64,000 nucleotides of DNA from NCBI RefSeq assembly GCF_004217445.1, contig NZ_SHKX01000013.1, forward strand, positions 186,001-250,000, read 5' to 3'. Within the stretch, counting starts at the first letter, position 1, and the number at the start of each line of letters is the position of its first letter. Origin of the DNA: Fluviicoccus keumensis. Its GTDB lineage: Bacteria > Pseudomonadota > Gammaproteobacteria > Pseudomonadales > Moraxellaceae. The notes under the pieces were generated by a model. It saw nothing but the letters and a program-made list of their open reading frames with translations. It was not told where the DNA came from and did not search any database. Below, piece after piece: positions 53,901-61,818 of the stretch. A program made the translations under genes and the position numbers.

Positions 53901-53915
53901 ATTTTCAGGGATGAC

Positions 53916-54446
53916 ATGATGCATTATCGCCGAGCCCGCGCGGCGGGCGGCTCTTTTTTCTTTACGGTAAATCTGGCGGACCGCCGGCAGGATTATCTGA
54001 TCCGGTATGTTCAGGATTTGCGTGAAGCCTTCCGGAAGACGCGGGATAAATACCCCTTTCATATTGAGGCGATGGTGGTTTTGCCGGATCATTTGCATGC
54101 GATCTGGCGTTTGCCGGAGGGGGAAACGGATTATGCGGGCCGTTGGTCGTTAATCAAGTCGCGGTTTTCCCGGGCCATTCCGGCGGGGGAATGGGTGAGT
54201 GACAGCCGGTTGGCCAAGCGTGAGCGGGGAATATGGCAGCGGCGGTATTGGGAACACCAGATTCGGGATGCAGAAGATTGGCGGCGGCATGTGGATTATA
54301 TTCATTTTAATCCGGTGAAGCATGGGTATGTTCGGAGTGTGACGGATTGGCCGTTTTCGTCGTTTCACCGGTTTGTGCGGGAGGGGGTGTTGCCGGGGGA
54401 TTGGGGTGGCGGGGTGTGGGATGAGGTGGGCAACGCCGGTGAGTGA
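53916..54446 (+). CDS. REP-associated tyrosine transposase (RAYT)
   Basis: 176 residues, the IS200/IS605-related Y1 transposase class domesticated to mobilise REP hairpins. The HUH motif is LPDHLHAIW near residue 55, and the catalytic Tyr region is WEHQIRDAEDWRRHVDYIHFNPVKHGYV. Start ATG 53916 or 53919. Flanked by REP copies at 53871 and 54449 in direct orientation and an inverted one at 54526: a complete REPtron arrangement. Probably exapted and single-copy. Confidence 0.92.
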   Translation: MMHYRRARAAGGSFFFTVNLADRRQDYLIRYVQDLREAFRKTRDKYPFHIEAMVVLPDHLHAIWRLPEGETDYAGRWSLIKSRFSRAIPAGEWVSDSRLAKRERGIWQRRYWEHQIRDAEDWRRHVDYIHFNPVKHGYVRSVTDWPFSSFHRFVREGVLPGDWGGGVWDEVGNAGE

Positions 54447-54448
54447 TC

Positions 54449-54478
54449 CGTAGGTTGGGCTGAGGCACGAAGCCCAAC
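54449..54478 (+). repeat. REP element 2 (right of RAYT)
   Basis: Same 30 bases as REP 1 (CGTAGGTTGGGC, TGAGGCACGAA, GCCCAAC), starting 3 bp after the RAYT stop. Confidence 0.85.
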
Positions 54479-54525
54479 GTTTTCAAGGTGTTAGGCGGCC
54501 ATCGACACAATAGCGAAGGGAATGT

Positions 54526-54550
54526 GTTGGGCTTTCCAGCCCAACCTACG
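54526..54550 (-). repeat. REP element 3, inverted
   Basis: On the minus strand: CGTAGGTTGGGC then a short TGGAAA loop and GCCCAAC; same stem, shorter loop. With REP 2 it forms a convergent REP pair (BIME-like). Confidence 0.8.
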
Positions 54551-54572
54551 CGTGCTTTTATAAACCAGTTAA

Positions 54573-55010
54573 TCAAATCTCAATTCTTGTCTCCAAGAAC
54601 TCTAAATACTTTGGATCGTCTTCCATAAAAATATCCATTCCCCCACCCATATAAGCCCTAGTTAACTCATCAGCCGCTTTATCAAGATTACCTTGCTCAA
54701 AATAAAGTTGGCCAAGCCGAAGGTGAATATAGGGATTACCTAAACCTTTAGGGCACTGAACCGCGTTATAAAAACACTTGAATGCTCGCTCATTGTTTCC
54801 AAGGCTAAAATGAATGTCTCCTATGGCAACATATATCCATGTTGCTGCCTCCCACTCTCGATGCTCTTGCGGAAGTAGCCTGAGAGCATCCACATAGCTC
54901 TTTTTGGCTTCCTCAAGCTTTCCTTCCTTGGCAAGCTCATCACCATTTTTGCATAAAGATGTAATCTCTTTATGAATATCATCTGGCAACTGCTTCATAA
55001 TATCGGGCAT
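54573..55010 (-). CDS. TPR-type immunity protein for the GH-E toxin (predicted)
   Basis: 145 residues, AT-rich. Two to three TPR-like hairpins: GDELAKEGKLEEAKKSYVDALRLLP, WIYVAIGDIHFSLGNNERAFKCFYNAV, YIHLRLGQLYFEQGNLDKAADELTRAY. Begins one base after the stop of the toxin-tip ORF, the standard toxin-immunity order. TPR-fold immunity proteins for HNH/GH-E nucleases are known in polymorphic toxin systems; pairing here is inferred from position. Confidence 0.7.
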   Translation of the reverse strand: MPDIMKQLPDDIHKEITSLCKNGDELAKEGKLEEAKKSYVDALRLLPQEHREWEAATWIYVAIGDIHFSLGNNERAFKCFYNAVQCPKGLGNPYIHLRLGQLYFEQGNLDKAADELTRAYMGGGMDIFMEDDPKYLEFLETRIEI

Positions 55011-55011
55011 C

Positions 55012-55515
55012 CTAATCAATATCATTAATATTGAAGAAAGTATTCTTCTCAGCTTCGGTAGCCGGAGGAAGGTAAGTTTTGCCCATAGAGGCCCCATTAC
55101 TTCTATTAATCCCTGAAGGCTCCAAGACATAGTTCTTAGGATCATTCATGAATGAGCGCACCTCTGGAGCACGAGGACCGTAATATCTACCAGTTTTATT
55201 CCAGTAATCTACAGCAGCCTCTATATGCCCCATATCAGTCTGGTTAATCGGATGCCATTGACCATCCTGTCCCAAGACTTGTCTGTTAGCACCATCACCT
55301 CGCAAGGAGCCCTCAAGGCGCATTCTGTCCTGAACCTGCAGGCCTACGCCGGAATCTTTGCCAGGTGTTCCTCCCATAAATCGGTCACGATTGGATAGGC
55401 CATCACTGTTCATGCGCTGCCAGCGTAAAACATCAGGATTGGATGGGGCGGGAAGTTTGGCATATATCTCGCCATTCGGACCAAGGCGAATAGGTGTGAA
55501 CTGCCCATTCAACAC
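55012..55515 (-). CDS. Orphan polymorphic-toxin C-terminal domain, GH-E nuclease type
   Basis: The frame is open from 55554 to the stop at 55012; the nearest starts are GTG 55518 and TTG 55515 without a good ribosome-binding site. An in-frame TGA (55555-55557) cuts it from anything upstream. The leader reads GASGGVDVANN, then variable sequence. The C-terminal part DMGHIEAAVDYW, FMNDPKNYVLEP, NRSNG matches the HNH/Endo VII superfamily GH-E nuclease signature. Lacking delivery domains, it looks like a silent tip cassette for exchange into a full-length contact-dependent toxin. The immunity gene follows directly. Confidence 0.72.
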   Translation of the reverse strand: MLNGQFTPIRLGPNGEIYAKLPAPSNPDVLRWQRMNSDGLSNRDRFMGGTPGKDSGVGLQVQDRMRLEGSLRGDGANRQVLGQDGQWHPINQTDMGHIEAAVDYWNKTGRYYGPRAPEVRSFMNDPKNYVLEPSGINRSNGASMGKTYLPPATEAEKNTFFNINDID

Positions 55516-55997
55516 CGTTTCATTGTTTGCAACATCAACTCCGCCCGACGCACCTCACCCTCCAGACGCACCCAACCCCTTGATAGTCATCGCCTTTTAG
55601 ACGCTTTTCCCACCCCGTTACGACTGCCGCCTATTGTGCCCCCAGACGCGCTTTTTGACCAGTGCTTTTCCGGCGACGACGGGACGGACGGGGCGAGGCG
55701 GTCCCGCCCGCCGGCCGGCCGGACTCTCCCCGCCTCGTCCCGGCCGGCACGGCGTCCACGCGCGGCCGCGATGGCGGCAGAACCCCGGCTGGGTTCCGCG
55801 CGTAAGGTGATGATGGTGCTGACGGAGGGGCTTTTCCCCGGTAGAAGCCCGGGGCGGTGACGGGCGGGAACGCAGGCCCCCAAGGGCCGAAGCCGCCCGG
55901 CGCCGACACGGGCCAGCACCTTCCGCCTTTGCTTTGGCTCTTTCCCGGTAAAGCTTTTAAAGACGCGGCGGAGCCGCAGCCCTAGAGCGCCCACGCT

Positions 55998-56025
55998 ATT
56001 TAAGATAATGCCCATTATGCGGCGA
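55998..56025 (-). other. dif-like Xer recombination site L (copy 1)
   Basis: Read on the minus strand: XerC-type arm TCGCCGCATAA, 6-bp centre TGGGCA, XerD-type arm TTATCTTAAAT. Compared with E. coli dif (arms GGTGCGCATAA and TTATGTTAAAT, centre TGTATA, from memory) the XerD arm matches 10/11 and the XerC arm 7/11. Inverted relative to site R. Confidence 0.65.
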
Positions 56026-56035
56026 AGCGGACAGC

Positions 56036-56075
56036 GTTGGGGGGACGTTGCGCTTTTTGGCAACGTGCCCCCAAC
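56036..56075. other. Central hairpin between the inverted dif-like sites (copy 1)
   Basis: 16-bp stem with one mismatch (56036-56051 pairing with 56060-56075) and an 8-base loop GCTTTTTG. It abuts site R directly and is 10 nt from site L, so the whole 55998-56105 segment can fold as one extended hairpin with the dif-like arms paired and their centres unpaired. Confidence 0.85.
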
Positions 56076-56105
56076 GATGCGCATAATTCCCGCATTATGT
56101 TAACG
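56076..56105 (+). other. dif-like Xer recombination site R (copy 1)
   Basis: XerC-type arm GATGCGCATAA (10/11 to E. coli dif), 8-bp centre TTCCCGCA, XerD-type arm TTATGTTAACG (9/11). An 8-bp centre is the length found in cer-type plasmid sites rather than chromosomal dif (6 bp). Confidence 0.7.
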
Positions 56106-56415
56106 CGAAGCGCGCGCGGTCAGCGCGATTGCGGGGGCGCGGTGAAGCCCCGCAGCCCGGGGCGGCGACGAGTGCGCCACAAGCGCACGTGGGAGCGGGG
56201 TTGGGAAGCATGGTGCAAGGGGGCGCGTGAAGGACGGGCGCGGGGCTTGCCTCAGGCCTTGCACGGGGTGTGAACGGCGGGATACGGGCGCAACCCGTGC
56301 GGGGCGATGCAAGACCCGTGAACGGCCTTGACGCGCAACCGCGCCGCCTTATTGCTCTTTATCGGTGTCGGCGCTGGAGAGGTCGGCGGGAGTCGGGGTG
56401 GCTGGCTGTCGAGGG

Positions 56416-57495
56416 TCAGCCTTCCTCAGCCGCTTCAGCGGCTAAGGCGGTAAACAGCGCGCTTTCCGTGGCCTCGGGCTCGTCCGGGTCCAGGCTCCGG
56501 GGCATGGCCAGGCGGCTCAGCCGTGCCGGGTGCGTCAGTGTGTGGATCTCCTTCAGCTTGGCAATGCTTACCTGCGTGTACATCTCGGTGGTGCTCAGGC
56601 ACACGTGCCCGAGCATCGCCTGGATGAAGCGGATGTCCGCGCCGTTCTCCAGCATCAGCGTCGCCATCGTGTGCCGGAACAGGTGGCACGCGCCTTTCTT
56701 GCCGATCTTCGATTGCTCGATGTAGCCCCGCGCCAGCGTCGTCAGGTTGTTCGGGCTCATACCCTCGCCGGTACGCGTCAGGAACAGCACGCCCTCGTCC
56801 CGCCCGGCGACGAAGGCCGGGCGCACGTCGGCGCGGTATTTCTCCACCCAGGCGGCGGCGCGCTCGCCGATCGGGATCATCCGGTCTTTCTTGCCCTTGC
56901 CCTGCCGCACGATCAGCGTGCCGCGCTCCGGGTCAATATCCTGCACCTTGAGGTTGACCAGTTCGCTGCGGCGGATGCCGGTGCTGTACAGCACTTCCAG
57001 GATGGCGCGGTCACGCAGGCCCAGCGCTTCGCCGGTGTCCGGCTGGTTGAGCACGGTTTCGGCTTCGCGTTCACTGAGGATGGCTTTCGGCAGCCGCTTT
57101 TCCAGTTTCGGCAGTTCCAGGTCGCTGGCCGGGTTGGTCAGGATGTGGTTGCGCCGCGCCAGCCATTTGAACCAGGTGCGGATAGCCACAATGCGGTTGT
57201 ACTGGCTGCGGAAGCTCAGCGGGTCGCCGTTTTTCTTGCGGGTGTGGTACAGGTGCCGCTGGTAGCGTTCCAGCATCGGTTTGGTGATCTCGGTCGGGCG
57301 CAGCACGCCGCGCTGGCCGCACCAGTCGAGCAGCGAGCACAGGAACAGTTCGCGGCCGACCAGCGTTTGCTCCGAGTAGTTGCGTTCGCGCAGCCAGGCC
57401 AAGTATGCCTGCATCAGCGCGTACAGGCCCAGCGGGTCGGCCAGGTCGGGGATGTGCGGGAACTGCTCCGCCAAGGTCTGTTTCGGGGCGGGCAT
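56416..57495 (-). CDS. Tyrosine recombinase, XerC/D-like integrase, copy 1
   Basis: 359 residues. N-terminal SAM-like DNA-binding domain (ALMQAYLAWLRERNYSEQTL) and catalytic domain with Arg in YSTGIRRSELVNL (about 180), Lys in GKGKKDRMIPIG, His-x-x-Arg in HLFRHTMATLML, His in LGHVCLSTTEMYTQV and nucleophile Tyr in the same segment. A C-terminal tail of about 45 residues extends beyond XerC length. Encoded right after the primase/helicase (2 bp between stop and start). The 3' half lies in the long repeat. Likely acts on the dif-like sites 310 bp downstream; inferred. Confidence 0.9.
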   Translation of the reverse strand: MPAPKQTLAEQFPHIPDLADPLGLYALMQAYLAWLRERNYSEQTLVGRELFLCSLLDWCGQRGVLRPTEITKPMLERYQRHLYHTRKKNGDPLSFRSQYNRIVAIRTWFKWLARRNHILTNPASDLELPKLEKRLPKAILSEREAETVLNQPDTGEALGLRDRAILEVLYSTGIRRSELVNLKVQDIDPERGTLIVRQGKGKKDRMIPIGERAAAWVEKYRADVRPAFVAGRDEGVLFLTRTGEGMSPNNLTTLARGYIEQSKIGKKGACHLFRHTMATLMLENGADIRFIQAMLGHVCLSTTEMYTQVSIAKLKEIHTLTHPARLSRLAMPRSLDPDEPEATESALFTALAAEAAEEG

Positions 57496-57497
57496 GG

Positions 57498-60400
57498 TCA
57501 GGCCTCCGGCGCGGGGTGAAGCACGGTACGGTACGACGCGCCGTTGCGGTGGACGTGAGGCGCGTTTTCAGTGTCATCGTCGGCTTGTTGACGTGATGGC
57601 TTGCCACCCAATGCTTTGACGGTGATTTCCACCTCCCGACCCGTGGCCGACTCCGTGCCGACTTGGGGCCGACCCGACCCCGACAGGTGGGCGACCGGCC
57701 CCGACTTCTTGGCGTCGTACTCCGCCCGCAGGCTGTCCACGTCGATCAGCCCGAGCAGGAAGGCGTCGCCCTGTTGCCCTTCGCCCTGGTACAGCAGTTC
57801 GTATTCCATGCTCTGCCCGCGTTTGCCGCGATGCACCAGCAGGTATTCCATTTCCTCCAGTCGCCCCAGATGCACCTTGAGCTGGGTATTGCCCCAGCCC
57901 GTGCCGTCGCGCACCTCCTTGCGGCTAAAGCGGTAATCCTTCGGGGCCAGGTTCTGCCGTCGGCATTCGGCCCGCACCTGTTCGCTGATCTGCGTCAGCA
58001 GCTTGCGTGTCTGCGGCGGCAACTCGTCCAGCGTCCGCCCCAGCACCGCGTGCGCCAGCCGGTTCGCCAGCGCCAGGTCGGCCAGCGTCACTTCGACGTA
58101 TTCGACCACCACCCCGCCCGGGCACAGTTCCCGTTTCACCGGCCGCTGGTGCTGGTGCAACAGGGCGATGGCGTCGATCAGGGCGAGGTATTTTTCATGG
58201 TCGCGCCGGGTGCGCGTCTTGTCGCTGAGGAAGGTCAGCCGTTCCGCCCACGGGTTGACCACTTTCAGCGGTCGCAGCAGGCGCTGGGCGTTCTGGTGCA
58301 GGCGGGTCAGTTGCTCGCGTTCCGCACCGGCGCGCAGCCCGTCCAGCGTGCGCCGGCGGCGCTGCTCGGCGTGGATCGCCTGCGTCTGTTCCCGGCTTTC
58401 GTCCACCGACAGCACCAGACAGCGGTTCAGCAGTTCTTCGTCCAGGTCGATGGCGGTGGTGGTGCTGAACAGCATCACCGGCCCTTCCACCCGATACTCC
58501 TGCGTTTCCAGGTTGCCGGTGACGGCGTTCTTGCCGGTGCTGGCGATGCTGACTTCGCCTTCCGATTGCAGCAGCTTCAGCGCGTAGCTGGCGTTGTGCG
58601 CGCCCTCTTCTTCGCTGATGGCGAGGATCTTGTGCTTTAAATCCTTGTCGCCAAGGTAGTACAGGCTTTGCCCGGTCATCGCTGAGTATTGCACCCGTTC
58701 TTCCTCCGGCATGAAGCGCAGCACGGCGTCCATCAGCGACGACTTGCCCGCCGCGCTGGAGCTTTGCACCAGCACCGCCAGCGGCCGGTCGAGCTTGCGC
58801 GAGACGGCGGCCAGGTAGGCCACTTGCTTGTTGGCTTCCTCGCCGACCACGCCGCAGCGCCCGAAGTCGGCCAGCACCCGCGCCATCAGGTCGGGGGCTT
58901 TCAGCAAGGCCAGCGCGGCTTTCAGCTCAAGGTCGGTCATCGTCGGGGCTTTGTCGTCCTTGGCCAGCGTGCCGCGTATCAACTGGTCTTGCAGTTCTTC
59001 CAGTTTCAGCAGCACCGCGCCCAGGTCGGCCTTGAGGATGTTTTCCGGCAGCGCCAGTTCCTGCGACGCCTGCTTCAGGTACGCCGCCCGCGCGCGGGCG
59101 CTGTACAGGTCGAGCGTGTCGACGTGGAACGCTCCCGGCATCCTGCCTCCCGCGTCATTCGTGCATCCCTGCACAGCAACGCCAGCGCCCTGTTTGACCA
59201 ACACATTGACCTTAAGCAGTTCCGGGCTGAGGTTTTTCGCCAGCCCGCGCACCCGGTAGTGGCGGTCGTCGAAGCGCAGCGTGATTTCGTGTTCGCTGGC
59301 GTCGGTCGGGATGTCCACCACAGTGACGGCCGGGGCTTCGGGCGAGGTTGAGGGGGAAGGCTCGGCGGCGATTTCAGCGGCTAAAGAAGAAGGTTCAGGA
59401 ACAGGCTCCGGCCGTGCGCGCTGCCCGTTGCTCATCCATTCGGCGGTTCTCAACACCATGCCCAGACTCTGCTGCGCCGGACTGACTTTCAAGGCGTACT
59501 CATTGGCGTCCATGCCTTTCGGGAAGCGCACCCGGTAGGCGTCGATGCCGACGGCGTTGAGCTGGGCGGCGACCCGCTCCGCGCCCGCCTCTCCGGCGCT
59601 GTCGCGGTCGAAGGCGATCTTGACCCGCTCCACCCCTTCCGCCTGCAGGGCCGCCAGCAGTTCGTCGGTGAAGCCGTTGACGCCGTAAGCCGTGGTGACG
59701 CTCTTGAACCCGGCGCACCAGAAGGTCATGGCGTCGATCAGGGCTTCGCAGAGGATGACCTCGGTCGCGCCGCGCAGACCGTCGCGGTTCCAGACTCCGC
59801 GCTGCGGCCCGGCCAGGTACAGGTGCAAGGGCGTGCCCGCCCGCAGGTTGTCCAGAAGCTTGCGGCCGTAGAGTTGCACCACCTGTCCGGCGTCATCGAA
59901 CAGGGGCACGACCAGCGAGCCGTTCAGGTGTTCGTGGCCGCTGTCACGCAACACGCCCAGGGCTTGCAGACGGCCGCGCTGTTCGGCTCCGGCCTGCCGG
60001 TTTTTATTGGGCAGGCGGTAGGCCAGGGTGCGGTTGGCGTAACCGAGCTTGAAGGTGTCGATCAGGTCGGGATGGTTCAGGCCGCGTTTGGCGAGATAGG
60101 CCAAGGCTTCGGGGGATTGGGTTAGCGTCTCATGGTAGAAGTCGGCAACCTGACCCAGCAGGTCGGTGTCGTCACCGCTCAAGGCCAGCGGCGACGCCAG
60201 TTTCGGCACCGTGGCCCGTTTGATGATGGCCGGTTCGGTGGCAGGCGCAGCGGATTCAGCGGCTAAGTGAGGAAGTTCGTGGCGCAGTAACTCGACGGCG
60301 TGCCGGAAGCTGACGCCCTCGCTTTTCATCACCCAGTCGATCACCGAGCCGCCGACATTGCACGCGCCCAGGCAGTGCCACAGGTTCGTGGCCGGGCTGA

Positions 60401-60554
60401 CCACCAGCGACGGGGTGCGGTCGTCGTGGAACGGGCACCGGCCCAGCCAGTCCTTGCCCTGCCGTTTCAAGGCGATGCCCTTCGCTTCAACCAGCCGCAC
60501 CAGCGACACGTCCTGTTTTAGCCGCTCGATCTGTTCTTCCGGGATGCGCGCCAT
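57498..60554 (-). CDS. Primase/helicase-type replication protein of a mobile element
   Basis: 1018 residues. CHC2 zinc finger at about 40-65 (Cys40, His43, Cys61, Cys65 in CPFHDDRTPSLVV and WHCLGAC), Toprim domain at about 265-340 (EVILCEALIDAMTFW, KIAFDRDSAGEAGAER), and after a linker a P-loop ATPase near 600 (SSSAAGKSSLMDAVL, ISEEEGAHN, VMLFSTTTAIDLDEELLNRC). The C-terminus has a winged-helix-like segment. Suggests autonomous replication or priming of an excised or single-stranded form. ATG 60554 has AGGAG 9 bases upstream; operon with the recombinase. Confidence 0.85.
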   Translation of the reverse strand: MARIPEEQIERLKQDVSLVRLVEAKGIALKRQGKDWLGRCPFHDDRTPSLVVSPATNLWHCLGACNVGGSVIDWVMKSEGVSFRHAVELLRHELPHLAAESAAPATEPAIIKRATVPKLASPLALSGDDTDLLGQVADFYHETLTQSPEALAYLAKRGLNHPDLIDTFKLGYANRTLAYRLPNKNRQAGAEQRGRLQALGVLRDSGHEHLNGSLVVPLFDDAGQVVQLYGRKLLDNLRAGTPLHLYLAGPQRGVWNRDGLRGATEVILCEALIDAMTFWCAGFKSVTTAYGVNGFTDELLAALQAEGVERVKIAFDRDSAGEAGAERVAAQLNAVGIDAYRVRFPKGMDANEYALKVSPAQQSLGMVLRTAEWMSNGQRARPEPVPEPSSLAAEIAAEPSPSTSPEAPAVTVVDIPTDASEHEITLRFDDRHYRVRGLAKNLSPELLKVNVLVKQGAGVAVQGCTNDAGGRMPGAFHVDTLDLYSARARAAYLKQASQELALPENILKADLGAVLLKLEELQDQLIRGTLAKDDKAPTMTDLELKAALALLKAPDLMARVLADFGRCGVVGEEANKQVAYLAAVSRKLDRPLAVLVQSSSAAGKSSLMDAVLRFMPEEERVQYSAMTGQSLYYLGDKDLKHKILAISEEEGAHNASYALKLLQSEGEVSIASTGKNAVTGNLETQEYRVEGPVMLFSTTTAIDLDEELLNRCLVLSVDESREQTQAIHAEQRRRRTLDGLRAGAEREQLTRLHQNAQRLLRPLKVVNPWAERLTFLSDKTRTRRDHEKYLALIDAIALLHQHQRPVKRELCPGGVVVEYVEVTLADLALANRLAHAVLGRTLDELPPQTRKLLTQISEQVRAECRRQNLAPKDYRFSRKEVRDGTGWGNTQLKVHLGRLEEMEYLLVHRGKRGQSMEYELLYQGEGQQGDAFLLGLIDVDSLRAEYDAKKSGPVAHLSGSGRPQVGTESATGREVEITVKALGGKPSRQQADDDTENAPHVHRNGASYRTVLHPAPEA

Positions 60555-60603
60555 AGCCGGTTCTCCTAAAATCTTGTCAATACCACGTATATGTTTTATT
60601 ATG

Positions 60604-60619
60604 GCACATAGTTGTGTGC
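60604..60619. promoter_or_regulatory. Candidate operator between primase and XRE gene
   Basis: Inverted repeat GCACA-n6-TGTGC in the 101-bp divergent gap. Position suits repression of the primase-recombinase operon and of the XRE gene itself. Confidence 0.35.
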
Positions 60620-60655
60620 TAACGTCAAGAGACGATTTGAGGAGGGCTTAGAATC

Positions 60656-61051
60656 ATGCGCAGTTCCCTGACCGTGTGGTTAACCATGTCCCTGCCTGCC
60701 CGTTTGATCGCCTTGCGTAAAGAGCGCGGCCTGTCGCAACAGGCAATGGCGGATGCCATTGGCATTCACGCCAACAGTTGGAAGAAGTACGAGACCGGCC
60801 AAGCGCAGCCGTCGCTGGACGTGTTGAAGAAGATCGCCGTGGCCCTGCATGTCAGTACGGACTTCTTGCTGTTTAATGAACATGAACGTGGGCCGGACGA
60901 TGATCTGCGCTTGCAGTTCGAGGCGGTCAGTGACTTGCCGCCCGCCGAGCAGTCGGTGGTGAAGGAAGTGTTGGAGAGCCTGATTATCAAGTACCAGGCA
61001 CGGCGTTGGGATTCGGCCAGAACGGCGGCCAATAACCCACAAGCCATTTAG
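60656..61051 (+). CDS. XRE-family helix-turn-helix regulator
   Basis: 131 residues (or 121 from ATG 60686). Cro/CI-type HTH: LPARLIALRKERGLSQQAMADAIGIHANSWKKYETGQAQPSLDVLKKIAVALHVSTDFLLF. The C-terminal half is helical (dimerisation). GAGGAG precedes the first ATG. Divergent from the primase-recombinase operon: the expected repressor of a mobile element. Confidence 0.88.
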   Translation: MRSSLTVWLTMSLPARLIALRKERGLSQQAMADAIGIHANSWKKYETGQAQPSLDVLKKIAVALHVSTDFLLFNEHERGPDDDLRLQFEAVSDLPPAEQSVVKEVLESLIIKYQARRWDSARTAANNPQAI

Positions 61052-61068
61052 CCGCTAAGGATAGCCGC

Positions 61069-61818
61069 ATGAAGCCGCAAGTAATTACGCACCCCTGGAG
61101 TCTGAGCGAAGAGCAAGCCCTACAGCTTCAACAAGAGCTGGCTGCCAAAGTCATTAAAGAAGATAGGCTTGGTGAGGTTAAAAGCATTGCGGGCGTTGAT
61201 GTTGCCTATGATAAAGACAGTGACAAACTCATCGCCGCTGTCGTTGTGCTTGATGCAACAACACTGGAAGTTATTGAGCAATCCAGCGCGGAAGACGTGG
61301 CTCAATTCCCTTATATTCCCGGCCTATTTTCATTTCGAGAACTCCCTCCGATTATCGAAGCTTTAAAAAAGCTCCAAGTCACACCAGATTTGATTGTGTG
61401 TGATGGGCAAGGAATTGCACATCCAAGACGCTTTGGCCTGGCGTGCCATTTGGGAGTTATTTTTGATATTCCGACCATCGGCTGTGGTAAGACCCGCTTA
61501 ATTGGCGAGCATTGCGAACCAGATAATGCTAGAGGCTCTACTGTGCCCCTACTGGATAATGGTGAAGTGATTGGCAGTGTGCTGAGAACCCAAGATGGCA
61601 TCAGGCCAGTTTATGTCTCAACTGGCCACCGCATTTCTTTAGCAACAGCCTGCCAATGGGTGTTAAAGCTTTGCATTAAATATAGACTACCTGAGACAAC
61701 CAGAAAGACTGATCACGAAGTCCGCAAGCAAATGAAGATCAGGTGTTCAGGAGACTCTCCCTCATCGCCTTTAACACTTTGTAATTTGGATCATTCGCTT
61801 CTAGAGAGTAAGTTGTAG
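61069..61818 (+). CDS. nfi: Endonuclease V with an unusual C-terminal tail
   Basis: DNA repair nuclease cutting near deoxyinosine. 249 residues: IAGVDVAYDKDS with catalytic Asp near 43, the wedge motif YIPGLFSFRELP near 83-94, and DGQGIAHPRRFGLACHLG with the second Asp near 113. The usual protein ends about at TDHEVRKQMK (residue 224). Here 25 more codons run antisense through the end of the neighbouring immunity gene, so the natural stop appears lost at a junction near 61738. Unusual cargo for a mobile element; it might process inosine-containing DNA made by a deaminase. Confidence 0.88.
   Translation: MKPQVITHPWSLSEEQALQLQQELAAKVIKEDRLGEVKSIAGVDVAYDKDSDKLIAAVVVLDATTLEVIEQSSAEDVAQFPYIPGLFSFRELPPIIEALKKLQVTPDLIVCDGQGIAHPRRFGLACHLGVIFDIPTIGCGKTRLIGEHCEPDNARGSTVPLLDNGEVIGSVLRTQDGIRPVYVSTGHRISLATACQWVLKLCIKYRLPETTRKTDHEVRKQMKIRCSGDSPSSPLTLCNLDHSLLESKL

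Larger units (their letters stand above)
55522..56872. repeat. Long direct repeat, copy 1 (at least 1351 bp)
   Basis: Identical at every position I compared to 62650-64000 (offset 7128). The left boundary falls exactly after the codons for V-A-N-N of the toxin ORF. It contains the 33-bp toxin leader, about 860 bp of gene-less GC-rich DNA (55558-56415) with the dif-like sites and hairpin, and the 3' half of the recombinase gene. The right boundary is unknown because copy 2 is cut by the window end. Confidence 0.95.

Noticed and set aside
55998..56105. This region as the chromosome's own dif site
   Set aside because: Both sites deviate from dif in the centre (TGGGCA, or 8 bp) and occur twice in identical repeats, so element-borne attachment sites are more likely; not excluded without the rest of the genome.
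55558..56415. Several short frames in the GC-rich repeat (for example 55587-56084 and 55636-55860)
   Set aside because: Arg/Pro/Ala-rich, no ribosome-binding sites, overlapping on both strands and running through the dif-like sites and hairpin; better explained as non-coding DNA.
56270..56725. 151-codon plus-strand frame over the recombinase 3' end
   Set aside because: Lies antisense to the recombinase catalytic domain and has no recognisable feature.
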